In this document: positions 19,285-32,957 of the stretch, one piece after another
Layout: the number at the start of each line of letters is the position of its first letter
How positions within the stretch are numbered: position 1 is the stretch's first letter
From: Verrucomicrobiota bacterium
GTDB taxonomy: Bacteria > Verrucomicrobiota > Verrucomicrobiia > Chthoniobacterales > SZAS-18
Direction of reading: 5' to 3'
Assembly: GCA_025353105.1 (NCBI GenBank)
Contig: JANXRG010000033.1
Span: forward strand, 29,349 to 93,348
DNA length: 64,000 nt
Notes under the pieces: model-generated
Seen by the model: the letters and a program-made list of their open reading frames with translations, nothing else
Database searches by the model: none
Told to the model about the DNA's origin: nothing
Translations under genes and position numbers: made by a program

Positions 19285-20123
19285 CGGAACGCAGATTTTG
19301 ATCGAAACACCGTGGCAATCAAATCGATGGCCTTGGTCACGGGCCAGAAAAGCGCTTCGACCGATCGGGCGATCCATCGCATCAGGTGATGCGCGACACG
19401 GACGAACGGCCGGAGCCCCGCGCGAACCGCGGGCAGCCGACCATAGGCAAGGGAAGCGACGATGATCGAAACGACGCCGATGAATTTACCCATCGGGCCG
19501 AGATGCATCGAGAATTGCATTTCCGCGAGCAGGATCACTCCCACGAATCCCACGAGCAGGAACGCCGTGTCCTCGAGAATCGGGAACCGCTCAATGAGCT
19601 TGATGCAATAACCGGCCATAAAGCGCAGGGCGAGGATGCCGATACCGACGCCGACATACACGGCCCAAAGCTTCGGCGTCATCGCCACCGCCGCGACCAC
19701 GTTGTCCACGCTCAGGCTCGCGTCGAGAAACAGAATGCCGGTCACCACCGAGAAAAAAGTCCGCTCCACGTGGGGTGGAACCGGCGTGGGCACGCCCGCG
19801 ACTGCGGTCACCGCAGCCTCCATCACCGCATCCTCCTCGGCCGTCAGTTCCTTGCACATCAAATAAACGAGGTAGGCTGCGCCCAGCAGCTTCAACCAGT
19901 CGTTCTCGAGGATGACCGAAGCGAACAGCAGACAAACGCAGCGGAACCCGTACGCGCCGGCCATCCCCCAATTTAGCGCTCGGGGTCGCAGCCGCTCCGG
20001 CAGACGGCTCGCCATCGCCGCAATCGCCAGCGAATTATCCACGGAGAGCAGCCCCTCGATCAAGATCAACGAGAGGACGACCGGGATGGTCTCGAGCACC
20101 TCCGGGGAGGACGGGAACGCCAT
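19281..20123 (-). CDS. TerC-family integral membrane protein
   Basis: LILIEGLLSVDNSLAIAAMASRLP...FLDASLSVDNVVAAVAM is the TerC double SxDN motif. Confidence 0.9.
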   Translation of the reverse strand: MAFPSSPEVLETIPVVLSLILIEGLLSVDNSLAIAAMASRLPERLRPRALNWGMAGAYGFRCVCLLFASVILENDWLKLLGAAYLVYLMCKELTAEEDAVMEAAVTAVAGVPTPVPPHVERTFFSVVTGILFLDASLSVDNVVAAVAMTPKLWAVYVGVGIGILALRFMAGYCIKLIERFPILEDTAFLLVGFVGVILLAEMQFSMHLGPMGKFIGVVSIIVASLAYGRLPAVRAGLRPFVRVAHHLMRWIARSVEALFWPVTKAIDLIATVFRSKSAFR

Positions 20124-20332
20124 GTTCGCAGACATAAGCCCGTCCCACCGGGGCCACAACCGCATTCGCTGCGGCTTAGCCTCGGGCGTGTGCGGTGAAT
20201 GGCGCTCCCAGAGGGAAGTTGAGACCGCTGGGGCTCGCCACCAGCCCGTCTGCTGGTTTCACATTTCCGTTGCCGATCGGCACCGATTCGGTAGCTTCCG
20301 CCCCCGCCGGATCAAGGTGATGGCGGCCAAAT

Positions 20333-23494
<3,162 letters not shown>

Positions 23495-23495
<1 letters not shown>

Positions 23496-23902
23496 TGGCC
23501 CGGCGTTTTGATTCCGAGACGACCTTCGACGAGGAGCAGGAGTTGCTCCTTGAGCGCCATGAGCGTCGCGTCCGGTTGCTGACCGCGTTCAACCGCGTCA
23601 TCGCATTTTTGATCGTCGTGGGCATCGTTGCAGCGGCGGTCGCATACATCCTGCCGGAGCTGCGCCGCCAGCGCGAGGCGCAGGCGCAGGTCGAGGCGCT
23701 CCGGCGGCAGGTTGAGGTCCGGCGCATCGAGGTCGCGCGGCAGACGCGGCAGGTTTCCTGGTTGCAGAATAATCCCGAATACCTCGGCATCTACGCGCGC
23801 GACAAATTCGATTTGATGAAGGAGGGCGAGACGGTCTTCCGGTTGGAACCGGTGAGGCCCGATCGCGTCCCCGGCCGCCCCGCGCCCGGCGCACCCGAGT
23901 AG
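23495..23902 (+). CDS. FtsB/DivIC-like septum formation initiator
   Basis: Short protein with one TM, coiled coil, and a basic/acidic LGIYARDKFDLMKEGETVFRL tail; downstream of eno as is common for ftsB. Confidence 0.8.
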
Positions 23903-23974
23903 CGTCATTCCCTCCGCCGGCTTCGCGCGAGGAAATCCCTTGCGCCGTGGGCGCCGCGGTGACATCGCAACCGC

Positions 23975-25768
23975 ATGCAGGATGAACCGCCCGGCCCACC
24001 CCTGAGCCCGGGCGCGCCCGTGGCCCGGCCGCGCACGGACCTGACGTATGAGGAATTCATGGCGCGAAGACGTCGTCGTGTGCTCCGCAAATACCTGCCC
24101 GCGGTGATCGCGGTTGCCCTCGCGATGTTTTTCGGCGGCAAGCCGGCCTATCGCGCCGTTCGGGCCTGGCAGGCCCGGCGTCTCGCGCGCGAGGCGAACA
24201 CACTCATCGATCAGGAAAAATGGAGCGAAGCCAGCCGACGGGTGCAGGACGCTTATCTCCTGCGCCCGAATGAGCCTGAGGCCGTCCGCGTCTCGGCGCG
24301 CCTGCTCACGCGGATCGCGCGCCCCGGCGAGGCGGCGCAATTTTGGGAAGAGCTCGCAAAACTCGGTCCGCTCACGCGCGCGGATCGGCGCGACTACGTT
24401 TCGTGCGCGCTGGCGGTCGGACAGTTGAATGTCGCCGAAACCCAGCTCGCCGCGCTCGCGGCCCTGCCGGGCGGCGCCGATTCGCCCACCGACTGGCTGC
24501 TGACCGCCGAGCTGGCGGCGACACGGGCGGAGACCAGCAAGGCCCTCGATTACTCGCGCCGTGTGATGGGCGCGGGCAACCGCGCGACGTCGCGTGAGCG
24601 ATTCATCGCGAGCCTGCTGGCGTCGAACTTGCCCGATCCCGCGGGCCGGCGCGAAGCCGCGGCCCAGATGACAATGCTTTCGGAAAGCGACTCGCCAGAG
24701 GCTCTCGAGGCGCTGATCTGGCACGCGCGTCGCCGGATCGCCGGCAACGTGGATCCGGAGGCCCCCTCCGTTTCCGATCTCGTGGCCCGCCTCAATCGTC
24801 ATCCGTCCTCGCGCCCGATCCATCAGCTCCTCGCGCTCGAGCTGGAAATGCGCATCGACCCCGGCGCGCACGACGAAATCATTGGCCGCGCGATCGCACG
24901 CTTCGGCGGCACGGCCGATCGCGACACGCTGGCGCGGCTGGTTTCGTGGTTGATCGAGCAGCGAGAGCCCGCCCGCGTCCTGGAGCTCGTGTCGTTCGAT
25001 CGCTCCCTTGAGAGCGCGGAACTATTCGTCAGCCGGCTGGATGCACTCGGCGCGCTGGGCCGCTGGGCGGAGGTGAAGTCGGCGATCGACAGCAAACGCT
25101 TCCCGCTCGAACCCATCCTCGAGGAGATCTATCTCGCGCGCGCCCTGGCGAAGCTCGGCGACACGCAGGCGGGCGAAAATCGCTGGCGGCGCGCGCGGCA
25201 GGCCGCCGCGGGAAATGCCGACCGACTGGCGATGATTGCAAGATTCGCGGACGGGACCGGCGCGCCTGCGGCGGCCGAGGCGGCCTATCGCGACGCCGTG
25301 GCGACCGCCCCGAACCTGCGTCCGGCCCAGGAAGCGCTCCTGAAATTTCTGAATGACTCGGGTGACACGCCGAAAACGCTCGCGCAGCTTCGCGCGATGA
25401 TTCGCATCTGGCCTGAGGATCGCGGTCTGCAAAATGACGATGCGTATTTCTCCGCGCTGAGGGATGAGTCTGTCGGGGAAGCGGCCGCGACGGCCGAGCG
25501 ACTTTTCCGGGAGCAACCCACGAGCCTTCCGCATCGCACGGCGCTCGCGCTGGCGCGCCTGCGCCTCGGGCAAAACACCGCGGCGCTCGACGTGTTTCGC
25601 GGCATCATCATTCCCGAAGGGGTCGCGCAGCCCAGCACGCGCGTGGTCCTGGCGGCAGTGCTCCGGGCCAATGGCTTTGATCTCGAAGCGCGCGCCGAGG
25701 CGGACAAGGTTCCCCGCGCGCGCCTGAAAAAAGAGGAGCGTCTGCTCCTCGACGCCGCGATCAAATGA
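23975..25768 (+). CDS. TPR-repeat protein with N-terminal TM
   Basis: 597 aa helical-repeat protein; same architecture as the TPR protein at 413-2248. Confidence 0.75.
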   Translation: MQDEPPGPPLSPGAPVARPRTDLTYEEFMARRRRRVLRKYLPAVIAVALAMFFGGKPAYRAVRAWQARRLAREANTLIDQEKWSEASRRVQDAYLLRPNEPEAVRVSARLLTRIARPGEAAQFWEELAKLGPLTRADRRDYVSCALAVGQLNVAETQLAALAALPGGADSPTDWLLTAELAATRAETSKALDYSRRVMGAGNRATSRERFIASLLASNLPDPAGRREAAAQMTMLSESDSPEALEALIWHARRRIAGNVDPEAPSVSDLVARLNRHPSSRPIHQLLALELEMRIDPGAHDEIIGRAIARFGGTADRDTLARLVSWLIEQREPARVLELVSFDRSLESAELFVSRLDALGALGRWAEVKSAIDSKRFPLEPILEEIYLARALAKLGDTQAGENRWRRARQAAAGNADRLAMIARFADGTGAPAAAEAAYRDAVATAPNLRPAQEALLKFLNDSGDTPKTLAQLRAMIRIWPEDRGLQNDDAYFSALRDESVGEAAATAERLFREQPTSLPHRTALALARLRLGQNTAALDVFRGIIIPEGVAQPSTRVVLAAVLRANGFDLEARAEADKVPRARLKKEERLLLDAAIK

Positions 25769-25774
25769 AGTCCG

Positions 25775-26452
25775 TTACGCGGGCACGGGCTGCGGCTCGC
25801 GCCGGTCGGCCAACTTGCGTGCCAACCACAGCGCAGTGAGTGCACTGGCCAGAATCCCGCCGAAGACCGTGGCTGGCTCCGGCACGCCCGTGATAATGAT
25901 GCCTTCGGTCGAAACGTTGCCGAGGCCCATCACCCCGCCATTCGACGCATAGCCGTAAAACCGAAACTCGGCGTTCGCGCCGAAATTGCTGCCCTGGAGC
26001 AGGACGTCCGCGAAATTCCACGTCGTGCTCGCCGGGCCCAGCCCGACGGAGAAGGGTTGAAATGCCACGAGGCTGCCATTCACGAAAAGACTGACGATCA
26101 GACCCTGCGGTCCCACCACATCGCGTCCCAGATCAAACACGAGTTGCGTGAGCGTGATGTTGTTGCCCAAGGCTCCACTGACCGTGAACGAAAGATATTG
26201 CGAGAGATCGGGAACGACCGCGCTGGGGAAGCCGGTGGTCTGAAAAGAGGTTCCGGGAGCCGCCGTGAGCGGACCCACGCGCGTGAAATCTGAAAAGAGT
26301 GGAGCCGCTTGGACGTTGTTGATGAAATCCTGCTGGGCGGTCACCATCCCGCTGCCGGGATTGCCCGGAAAATCGTACGTAAACAGACTCTGCGCGCACA
26401 CGGATGAGGTGCATGCGGCGAGGAGCGCGGCGAGTACAAAGAGACGCTTCAT
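25775..26452 (-). CDS. PEP-CTERM sorting-domain protein (exosortase substrate)
   Basis: Signal peptide MKRLFVLAALLAACTSSVCAQ and C-terminal VPEPATVFGGILASALTALWLARKLADRR (PEP motif, TM, basic tail). Confidence 0.92.
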   Translation of the reverse strand: MKRLFVLAALLAACTSSVCAQSLFTYDFPGNPGSGMVTAQQDFINNVQAAPLFSDFTRVGPLTAAPGTSFQTTGFPSAVVPDLSQYLSFTVSGALGNNITLTQLVFDLGRDVVGPQGLIVSLFVNGSLVAFQPFSVGLGPASTTWNFADVLLQGSNFGANAEFRFYGYASNGGVMGLGNVSTEGIIITGVPEPATVFGGILASALTALWLARKLADRREPQPVPA

Positions 26453-26560
26453 GGGTAAAACCGGAGAGATCGGACTTGTCTGCTTCCCAAGTTTTCCGAC
26501 CTGAGTCAACGTAAAACTTCGGAGGTCAACGGCTTTGCGACTGCTGTAAACCCATCTCCG

Positions 26561-27430
26561 TCAGCCCCCGGGATGCAGTTTGCGCTCCCTCGTCTTCACC
26601 TGTCCCACCCACTCGTACCACGCGAGCGAACGACACAGCACCCAGCCGCGCCAGCCATCGCGGAAACCCTGCTTCAGGACGTAGTGATACAGGAAGCGCA
26701 GCCAGGGCCGCCCCGGCAGCCCCCGCGCGATGCGCTTGAGCCAGCGTTTGCGCGCGAGCGGCGAACCAAGCGGCGCGTCCGCCAGCGTATCGACCCCGCG
26801 GTCCTCGTGCAAGTCGTGCGCGACGGTCGCCTCCCAGTCGCTGTAGCGGTTGTGTTTCTCGATCCAGATGGCGTACGTCGGGAACGCGTAGTGATCCATC
26901 GGCGCGCGCAGGTAATCACTGCGTCCGTCGAGCAGCACATGCTCGTGCACTTCGTTGTCCCCGGCCGAATGATCGCCCGCCGGCATCTCCACTTTTTCGT
27001 AACGACCCAGCCGATGCCGGAACAAACGCAGATTCCAGCTCGGAAAATATCCGCAGTGTCCGATCCAGCCGCCCAGGAACCAAAACCGGCGGTTGAGAAA
27101 AAATCCATCCAGGCCCGGTCGCTGAATGGCCTCGCCGATCTCCCGTGCCAGCGCCGGCGGGATGCGCTCGTCCGCGTCGACGATGAGCACCCACTCGTGC
27201 CGCCACGGGACGCGCTCGAGCGCCCAGTTTTTCTTGCGGGGAAATTTTCCATCCCAGCGGAATTGCACAACCCGCGCGCCCATTTCTTCCGCTACGACCA
27301 CCGTTCCATCGGTACTCGCGGAGTCGACCACCACAATTTCGTCCGCAAAGGCAAGAGTGCGCAGGCAATCGCGGATATTGGCGATCTCGTTTTTCACGGG
27401 AACGAGAACAGAGACCGGAATCTTATCCAT
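26561..27430 (-). CDS. Family 2 glycosyltransferase (WaaE/KdtX-like)
   Basis: VSVLVPVKNEIANIRDCLRTLAFADEIVVVDSASTDGTV...WVLIVDADERIPP. Confidence 0.9.
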   Translation of the reverse strand: MDKIPVSVLVPVKNEIANIRDCLRTLAFADEIVVVDSASTDGTVVVAEEMGARVVQFRWDGKFPRKKNWALERVPWRHEWVLIVDADERIPPALAREIGEAIQRPGLDGFFLNRRFWFLGGWIGHCGYFPSWNLRLFRHRLGRYEKVEMPAGDHSAGDNEVHEHVLLDGRSDYLRAPMDHYAFPTYAIWIEKHNRYSDWEATVAHDLHEDRGVDTLADAPLGSPLARKRWLKRIARGLPGRPWLRFLYHYVLKQGFRDGWRGWVLCRSLAWYEWVGQVKTRERKLHPGG

Positions 27431-27466
27431 GCGGCAAAGCGACCATGAGCCGAAGCGGTGGGCTGG

Positions 27467-28690
27467 TCAATCGACCTCGATCCAGGTCGGCCGGTCTTGC
27501 CGGCCCAACAGCCAGCCGTAGGCCGCGAGCATTCGTTCGGCCGCGGTGGACCAGGCGTAGCGTTTTGCGATTAAACTAGGACCCCTCGCACCCATGGCAG
27601 ACAACGCCTCAGGTGGAAGTGACGTCGCTTCGCGCAACGCGACCGCGAGCGCCTCCTTGCCGGTCGGGATCCACCAACCGAGCCGTTCATTTTCAATTTC
27701 CGGCCACGGCGTCTCGCGAGTCGTAATCACGGGCAGGCCGCTGGCAAGCGCTTCGCCGATGACCAATCCAAAGTTTTCAGAATAGGTCGGCAGCACGAAC
27801 AAGTCTGAGTGGTAATAGATCGGCCACTTTGCACCATCCGCAATCGCACCAAGAAATTCAAAGTCTGCTTCCACGCCCGCCTCACGCACCGCGTCTTGAA
27901 CTTCTGCGAGGTGGCCTACCTCATCCGGCCCGACCACCGTCATTTTCCAACCAATTGGACGCACGGTCGCCCAAGCTCGCACCAGGTCGAGCAGCCCCTT
28001 CTTTGGGTGGATGCGCGAGAGAAAGAGGGCCTGGCGAGGCGAACACGGGGGTCGTGGCCCTACAAGGTTGGGCAAATCAATTCCATTGGCGACAATCGCT
28101 ATTGGATTGCGCAGACCCGCGCGTCGCAATCCCTCGGCCTCCTGGCCCGACGTGGCATGCAGCAGCGCCGCTTGCTCGAGATCGCGGCGTTGATATAGAC
28201 GCCACGCAAGATTCTTTTTCGTCGCGCGATGACCGCGAGCCCATGGCTCCAGCATGCCACGCGGACTCACAACCCGCGGCACACGACACCCGCACGCCGA
28301 CGAGGCGGTAACGTGATTCACGGGTAGCCACAGACCCGCGTCATGGACAATGTCCATTGCACCCTCCTTTAATCGACTTCGGATTGCCGCGCGCCACGGC
28401 CTCATAACACTCAGATCGCGCCACGCCGCTACCAAGGCAGAAACGTGTGAATCCGGAAGGAATTGCCCGGCTTCGCGCAAATCACGCCGAATGGAACACG
28501 GAACACGCACGAAGGAGGTCGGGACACCAGTCGGTGCGACGGTGTGATTGCTCGGGGCTGTAGTGACTATCTCCGCATGCGCCCCGGAGCTCACGAGCCC
28601 GCGAGCGAGCCCCGGCACGCTCCGCGCCGGGCCGCCGGAAACCGGCGAAATGTCCGCGACCGTGAGCAGGATCCGAATCTGGAGATTCAT
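27467..28690 (-). CDS. Family 4 glycosyltransferase
   Basis: SGGPARSVPGLARGL...FLSRIHPKKGLLDLVRAW...FVLPTYSENFGLVIGEALASGLPVITT. Confidence 0.92.
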   Translation of the reverse strand: MNLQIRILLTVADISPVSGGPARSVPGLARGLVSSGAHAEIVTTAPSNHTVAPTGVPTSFVRVPCSIRRDLREAGQFLPDSHVSALVAAWRDLSVMRPWRAAIRSRLKEGAMDIVHDAGLWLPVNHVTASSACGCRVPRVVSPRGMLEPWARGHRATKKNLAWRLYQRRDLEQAALLHATSGQEAEGLRRAGLRNPIAIVANGIDLPNLVGPRPPCSPRQALFLSRIHPKKGLLDLVRAWATVRPIGWKMTVVGPDEVGHLAEVQDAVREAGVEADFEFLGAIADGAKWPIYYHSDLFVLPTYSENFGLVIGEALASGLPVITTRETPWPEIENERLGWWIPTGKEALAVALREATSLPPEALSAMGARGPSLIAKRYAWSTAAERMLAAYGWLLGRQDRPTWIEVD

Positions 28691-28691
28691 G

Positions 28692-30107
28692 TCACACGAT
28701 GGCCCGGTGCCGACGACGCCGGCCGCTCGTCTTCGTCGCGATCCAGCCCCAGCAAAGCCCCAGGTACACGGCGACGTAAAGTTGGATGGAAGCGATCTGG
28801 AGGGGGAAATCGACCAGCGCGTGCACGGCGACGCCGGCCAGCGCAAGCAGCACCGCGGGCAGCAGCAGGTCGTGCTGCGAAGCGCCCCCGGCCTCCGGCG
28901 TCCGGTAGTGCTTCACGCCGCGCGCAAAGCCACCAAAAAAAATGATCGACCAAAGCGCTGTGCCGAGTATTCCCCATTCGAGCAGCGTCTGCACGTAATC
29001 GGCGTGGAGGTACCGCCAGATGCCGTCGATTCGATCCCCCAGGAAATCGGTGTAGTACGGAAAGATGGCCTGGAAACAACCGGGACCGAAACCAAAGACG
29101 CCGGCATCGGGCACCGCGCTCACGCCGGCCGACTGCGCCAGGAGCCGCGTGCCAAGTAGACTGCCGGTGCCGAGCTGCCGCACCGTTTCCTGCCAACGTC
29201 CGATCTGGACCTGCAGGCCGATTGCCAGAATCACCATCAGGAGCACGAGCGTCACCGTGCCCAAGCCCCAGGCGAGGGTGCGACGCTGCCGCATCCACGT
29301 GAACGCGAGCAATCCGCGCGCAGGCCAGAGGATCAGGCCGACGGCCAGGGCACCGGCGATAATCTGTCCGGCGCGGGACGTGTTCATCACCGACGCGAGC
29401 GCGAACCCCGCGCCCGATGCAATCCACATCGCGAGCAACAGCGGCGGCGTTCGCCGCGAGAACGCACGCAGCAACGCCGCGCCCGCCGCGGGCAGGCAGA
29501 GATTAAGAAACGCCCCCGCGTTCGCGTGGTAATAGTACGTCGCGAAAAAACTCTTGCTGTACGAATCGGGACCGCGAACCGACGGGGCCTCCCAGAAAAT
29601 TGTCGGCGCCGCTGCCGCTCGCTGCACGACGCCGAGCGCCGCGATCGACGCGCCGGTCAGCGCGATCGTCGTCCACAATCGCAGGCGCCACTCGGACTCG
29701 GCCCCCATCTCGCAGGTGAGGAGCAGCGCGCCAAGCACGAGCGAAAGTCGGATCATGGCGGCGAGCGCCAGCGCCGAATCCACCGCGCCCGGTGCGAACC
29801 CCGCCAGCCCGGGCAGCGGCGCAAAGATCGAAACATCCGGGTCGTAAACCGCCCGCGCATTCAAGGTCATCCACCAGCCCAACGCAAGGATCGCCCCGAC
29901 CACGGACAGCAGCAGGCGGGGAAGATCCCGCAGCCCCCCCATCCCGCCGAACGGGATCGCCAGGAGGCGGACGGCGAGCGCGGCCGCGAGTCCGACGTTG
30001 AGCCAGTCGATCGCCCACAGACGCGTGCTCCCGAACGCCCACGGCGCGAAGACGAGCAGGGCGAGCAGCGCCCAGCGCGACAGCTCGATCAGGGCGCGTG
30101 CAACCAT
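28692..30107 (-). CDS. O-antigen ligase / Wzy-like polymerase
   Basis: Multi-TM protein with a large loop and GVFGFGPGCFQAIFPYYTDFLG...HADYVQTLLEWGILG, typical of Wzy_C. Confidence 0.88.
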   Translation of the reverse strand: MVARALIELSRWALLALLVFAPWAFGSTRLWAIDWLNVGLAAALAVRLLAIPFGGMGGLRDLPRLLLSVVGAILALGWWMTLNARAVYDPDVSIFAPLPGLAGFAPGAVDSALALAAMIRLSLVLGALLLTCEMGAESEWRLRLWTTIALTGASIAALGVVQRAAAAPTIFWEAPSVRGPDSYSKSFFATYYYHANAGAFLNLCLPAAGAALLRAFSRRTPPLLLAMWIASGAGFALASVMNTSRAGQIIAGALAVGLILWPARGLLAFTWMRQRRTLAWGLGTVTLVLLMVILAIGLQVQIGRWQETVRQLGTGSLLGTRLLAQSAGVSAVPDAGVFGFGPGCFQAIFPYYTDFLGDRIDGIWRYLHADYVQTLLEWGILGTALWSIIFFGGFARGVKHYRTPEAGGASQHDLLLPAVLLALAGVAVHALVDFPLQIASIQLYVAVYLGLCWGWIATKTSGRRRRHRAIV

Positions 30108-30117
30108 GCCGTCGGTT

Positions 30118-31584
30118 CTAGCGGCCCCGCGCGGAAAGGAGAACGTAAAGCGTCTTCAGCACAATCATCGCGTCGAGCAGAAACGAATGGTGCCGGATGT
30201 AATAAAGGTCGTACTTCAACTTCTCCACCGCATCGTCGTAGCCCGCCCCGTAAGGATAACTCACCTGCGCCCAGCCCGTGATGCCCGGCTTCACCAGGTG
30301 CCGGAGATGATACGAGGCCACCCGCGCCTCGTACTCCGCCACGCAATCAGCCGACTCGGCGCGCGGGCCGATCAGGCTCATGTCACCGCGAAACACATTC
30401 CACAACTGTGGCAGCTCATCGAGCCGGAAGCGGCGCAACCACCGCCCGAGTCCCGTGATGCGGGCGTCGCGCTCGAGGGTGTAGGGCGAACCCGGCTCAG
30501 CGTGCGCATGCATCGTGCGAAATTTGAACACCGTAAACGGCACGCGATCGCGCCCGATGCGGGACTGTCGAAAGATCACCGGGCGCCCCGTTCGCCACAG
30601 CACGAGGATCGCCACAATGAGGATCAGCGGCAACAGCAGCACGAGGCCAATGCTGGAGATCGCAAGATCACAAAGGCGCTTGAGGTGGAGGTAGGGGTAA
30701 TCGCGCGTGAATTGAAACCCCATCTGCAGCGGCCAGAGCGAATTGAGCGCGAAGACCGGAATCATTCGCCAGTGCGTTTCATAAAACGTTTCGAGCGTAT
30801 AAACGGGCACATCGAGAAAGTGCATCCGCACCAGCGTGTCCCGTACCTCGGGTCCCAGCTTCTCCGCCTCCTCGGCCACGATCACTCCGTCGTACGCGTC
30901 GCCCAGGGTCTGCAGTTTCTCGATGGCCCCACCCTCAATCGTGGGTGAGCCCGCCCCCGCCAACGCTTCGCCGACCCGGCGTTCATGCGGGTCGACAAAC
31001 ACGAGCTGCTGCCGGTTCGGTTTCTTCAGGTACGCCTCGTAAAAAGCCGTCGCGGCCGCACCCGCGCCGAGCACGAGGAAGCTCTTCCGCGCGGCTCGCG
31101 CCGCCACCCAAGGCGCAATCCGCCACCGATACGCGAGGGAAATCGGCAGAAACAATCCGAATTCACCGAGCAGCACCGCGCGGCTTGGCTTCACGAGCGT
31201 GTTGTAAGCGGCGATGGAGTAAATCGCGAGCGCCGCCAGCGATGTCGCCACCACCACGGCGATGAGATGCTCGCTGGTGTAACCGAAGCTCTTCATCTGC
31301 CGCCGCACGTCGTAGCCGCCAATGATGTAAAGCACCGGGACGAGCAGCGCGAGCGGCAGCCAGAAAAGGGTGAACTGCGCGTCCACCAGGTAATCGTTCA
31401 GGTTGGCCCACACGAGCACCCGGTGCGCGCCGTAGAAAACAGCGACATCGAGTGCGAGCAAACCCGTCGCGGAAAACCAACGCCGCGTCGCAAACTTGTC
31501 GCCCAGCGTCGCGCTGGCCCGGGGCGCGGCCGTCGCCGCCTCGGCAGGCGCGGGCTCCTCCTTTAACCGGGTGGCACTGCTCAT
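30118..31584 (-). CDS. Exopolysaccharide polyprenyl glycosylphosphotransferase (bacterial sugar transferase)
   Basis: KRLCDLAISSIGLVLLLPLI...RQSRIGRDRVPFTVFKFRTMHAHAEPG...GLGRWLRRFRLDELPQLWNVFRGDMSLIGPRAE...KPGITGWAQVSYPYG. Confidence 0.95.
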   Translation of the reverse strand: MSSATRLKEEPAPAEAATAAPRASATLGDKFATRRWFSATGLLALDVAVFYGAHRVLVWANLNDYLVDAQFTLFWLPLALLVPVLYIIGGYDVRRQMKSFGYTSEHLIAVVVATSLAALAIYSIAAYNTLVKPSRAVLLGEFGLFLPISLAYRWRIAPWVAARAARKSFLVLGAGAAATAFYEAYLKKPNRQQLVFVDPHERRVGEALAGAGSPTIEGGAIEKLQTLGDAYDGVIVAEEAEKLGPEVRDTLVRMHFLDVPVYTLETFYETHWRMIPVFALNSLWPLQMGFQFTRDYPYLHLKRLCDLAISSIGLVLLLPLILIVAILVLWRTGRPVIFRQSRIGRDRVPFTVFKFRTMHAHAEPGSPYTLERDARITGLGRWLRRFRLDELPQLWNVFRGDMSLIGPRAESADCVAEYEARVASYHLRHLVKPGITGWAQVSYPYGAGYDDAVEKLKYDLYYIRHHSFLLDAMIVLKTLYVLLSARGR

Positions 31585-31654
31585 AACATCGGGCACGAAA
31601 CCCTGACAACCCTGACGCGCTCCATGCGCGACACTAGGAGACGATCCCGCGGAG

Positions 31655-32887
31655 TCAATCGGGTTCTCCCGGAACTCGGGGCTCGATGCCCCACGTCGCC
31701 AAAAATTTATCGGCACTGGCCGCCACGGAATACTCCGCCGACAACGTGCGCGCGATCGCGCCCGCCTTCACCCACCGCGCTGAATCCGAGGCGAACTCCA
31801 CGATGGCATTCGTCAACGCGTCCGCGTCGCCCGCGGCGGTCACGACGCCGACGCCGCTTTCGCCCACGACGAGCGCCACCTCGGATGCCGGCGGACCAAC
31901 GAACACACAGGGACGACCGGCCGCCAGCACGCCGTAGAACTTACTCGGCACCGCGAGCCCGCTCAAGCGATCGGGCATCGTGACGAGATGGAGATCCGCG
32001 GCGCTCAGGCTTTCGGCCAGCCGCTCGCGGGGTTGCAGCGGGAGGAATCGCAGGTTCGAAAGTCCGCGCCGAGCGGCTTCCGCGCGAACGTCCTCCAGAC
32101 GCGGGCCATCGCCCACCAAGAGAAACACGATCTCCGGTCGATCGGTGCGCAGCCGGTCCGCTGCGTCGAGCATTTCATCAAAGCTGTGCGCGAGACCAAA
32201 ATTCCCCGAGTACATCACCACGAACGCATCGTCCGCCAGACCGTGCTGGCGGCGGAACGGATTTGAAGCGCGATCAATCGGTTGCACGCGCGACGGGTCC
32301 GACCAGTTCGGCACCACGCGGATTCGTTCCGCGGGCAAGCCGCGTTCGCGCATTCGATCCGCCATGCAGCGGCCGGGCACGACGACGAGATCGCATTGTT
32401 CCAAACCCCAGGTCGAGAGGCGGCGCAGCACGCGCGCGGCGGGCCCGCCGCGTGCCAGCACCTCGAGCTCCTCCGCCAATTCTGGATAAAGATCCTGCGA
32501 CCATTGGATCAGCCGTCCGCCCTTCGTGGCGCGGAGCAGCGGACCGAGTAACACCTGCAGCGGCGGATCGCTCGTCGTCACCACAAGATCCCATCGGCCG
32601 GGGAGCCGCCCGGCCGCGCGCAGCAGCGCGGGATAAATTCCCAGATAACTCAGCGCGCGCTTTCTGGTGCTCTCGCGCGTGAAGGCAAACGAACCCGGTA
32701 CGCGGCTCACCTCGACCCCCGGGATCGATTCGTCGCGCCCGCCGGCTGGGCTCGTCGTGGCCACCCCCACCCGCCAGCCGCGCGCGGCGAGTTCGCGCGC
32801 CAGCTCCGCCACCAGCTGACCGACCGCCGCCGGATCGGGCGGAAACGTGCGGCTGACAATGAGGACGGAACGCGGCGCGGTCGGCAC
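31655..32887 (-). CDS. Family 4 glycosyltransferase (WcaI-like)
   Basis: SRTFPPDPAAVGQLVAELARELAARGWRVGV...VVPNWSDPSRV...VMYSGNFGLAHSFD...LAAGRPCVFVGP; probable GTG start. Confidence 0.9.
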   Translation of the reverse strand: MPTAPRSVLIVSRTFPPDPAAVGQLVAELARELAARGWRVGVATTSPAGGRDESIPGVEVSRVPGSFAFTRESTRKRALSYLGIYPALLRAAGRLPGRWDLVVTTSDPPLQVLLGPLLRATKGGRLIQWSQDLYPELAEELEVLARGGPAARVLRRLSTWGLEQCDLVVVPGRCMADRMRERGLPAERIRVVPNWSDPSRVQPIDRASNPFRRQHGLADDAFVVMYSGNFGLAHSFDEMLDAADRLRTDRPEIVFLLVGDGPRLEDVRAEAARRGLSNLRFLPLQPRERLAESLSAADLHLVTMPDRLSGLAVPSKFYGVLAAGRPCVFVGPPASEVALVVGESGVGVVTAAGDADALTNAIVEFASDSARWVKAGAIARTLSAEYSVAASADKFLATWGIEPRVPGEPD

Positions 32888-32957
32888 GCCGCAAGACTGG
32901 GCTGGACGGGGCCACGCTCGCAAGCCGCAACCGGCGTTCGCGACCAAGGCCCGGATA

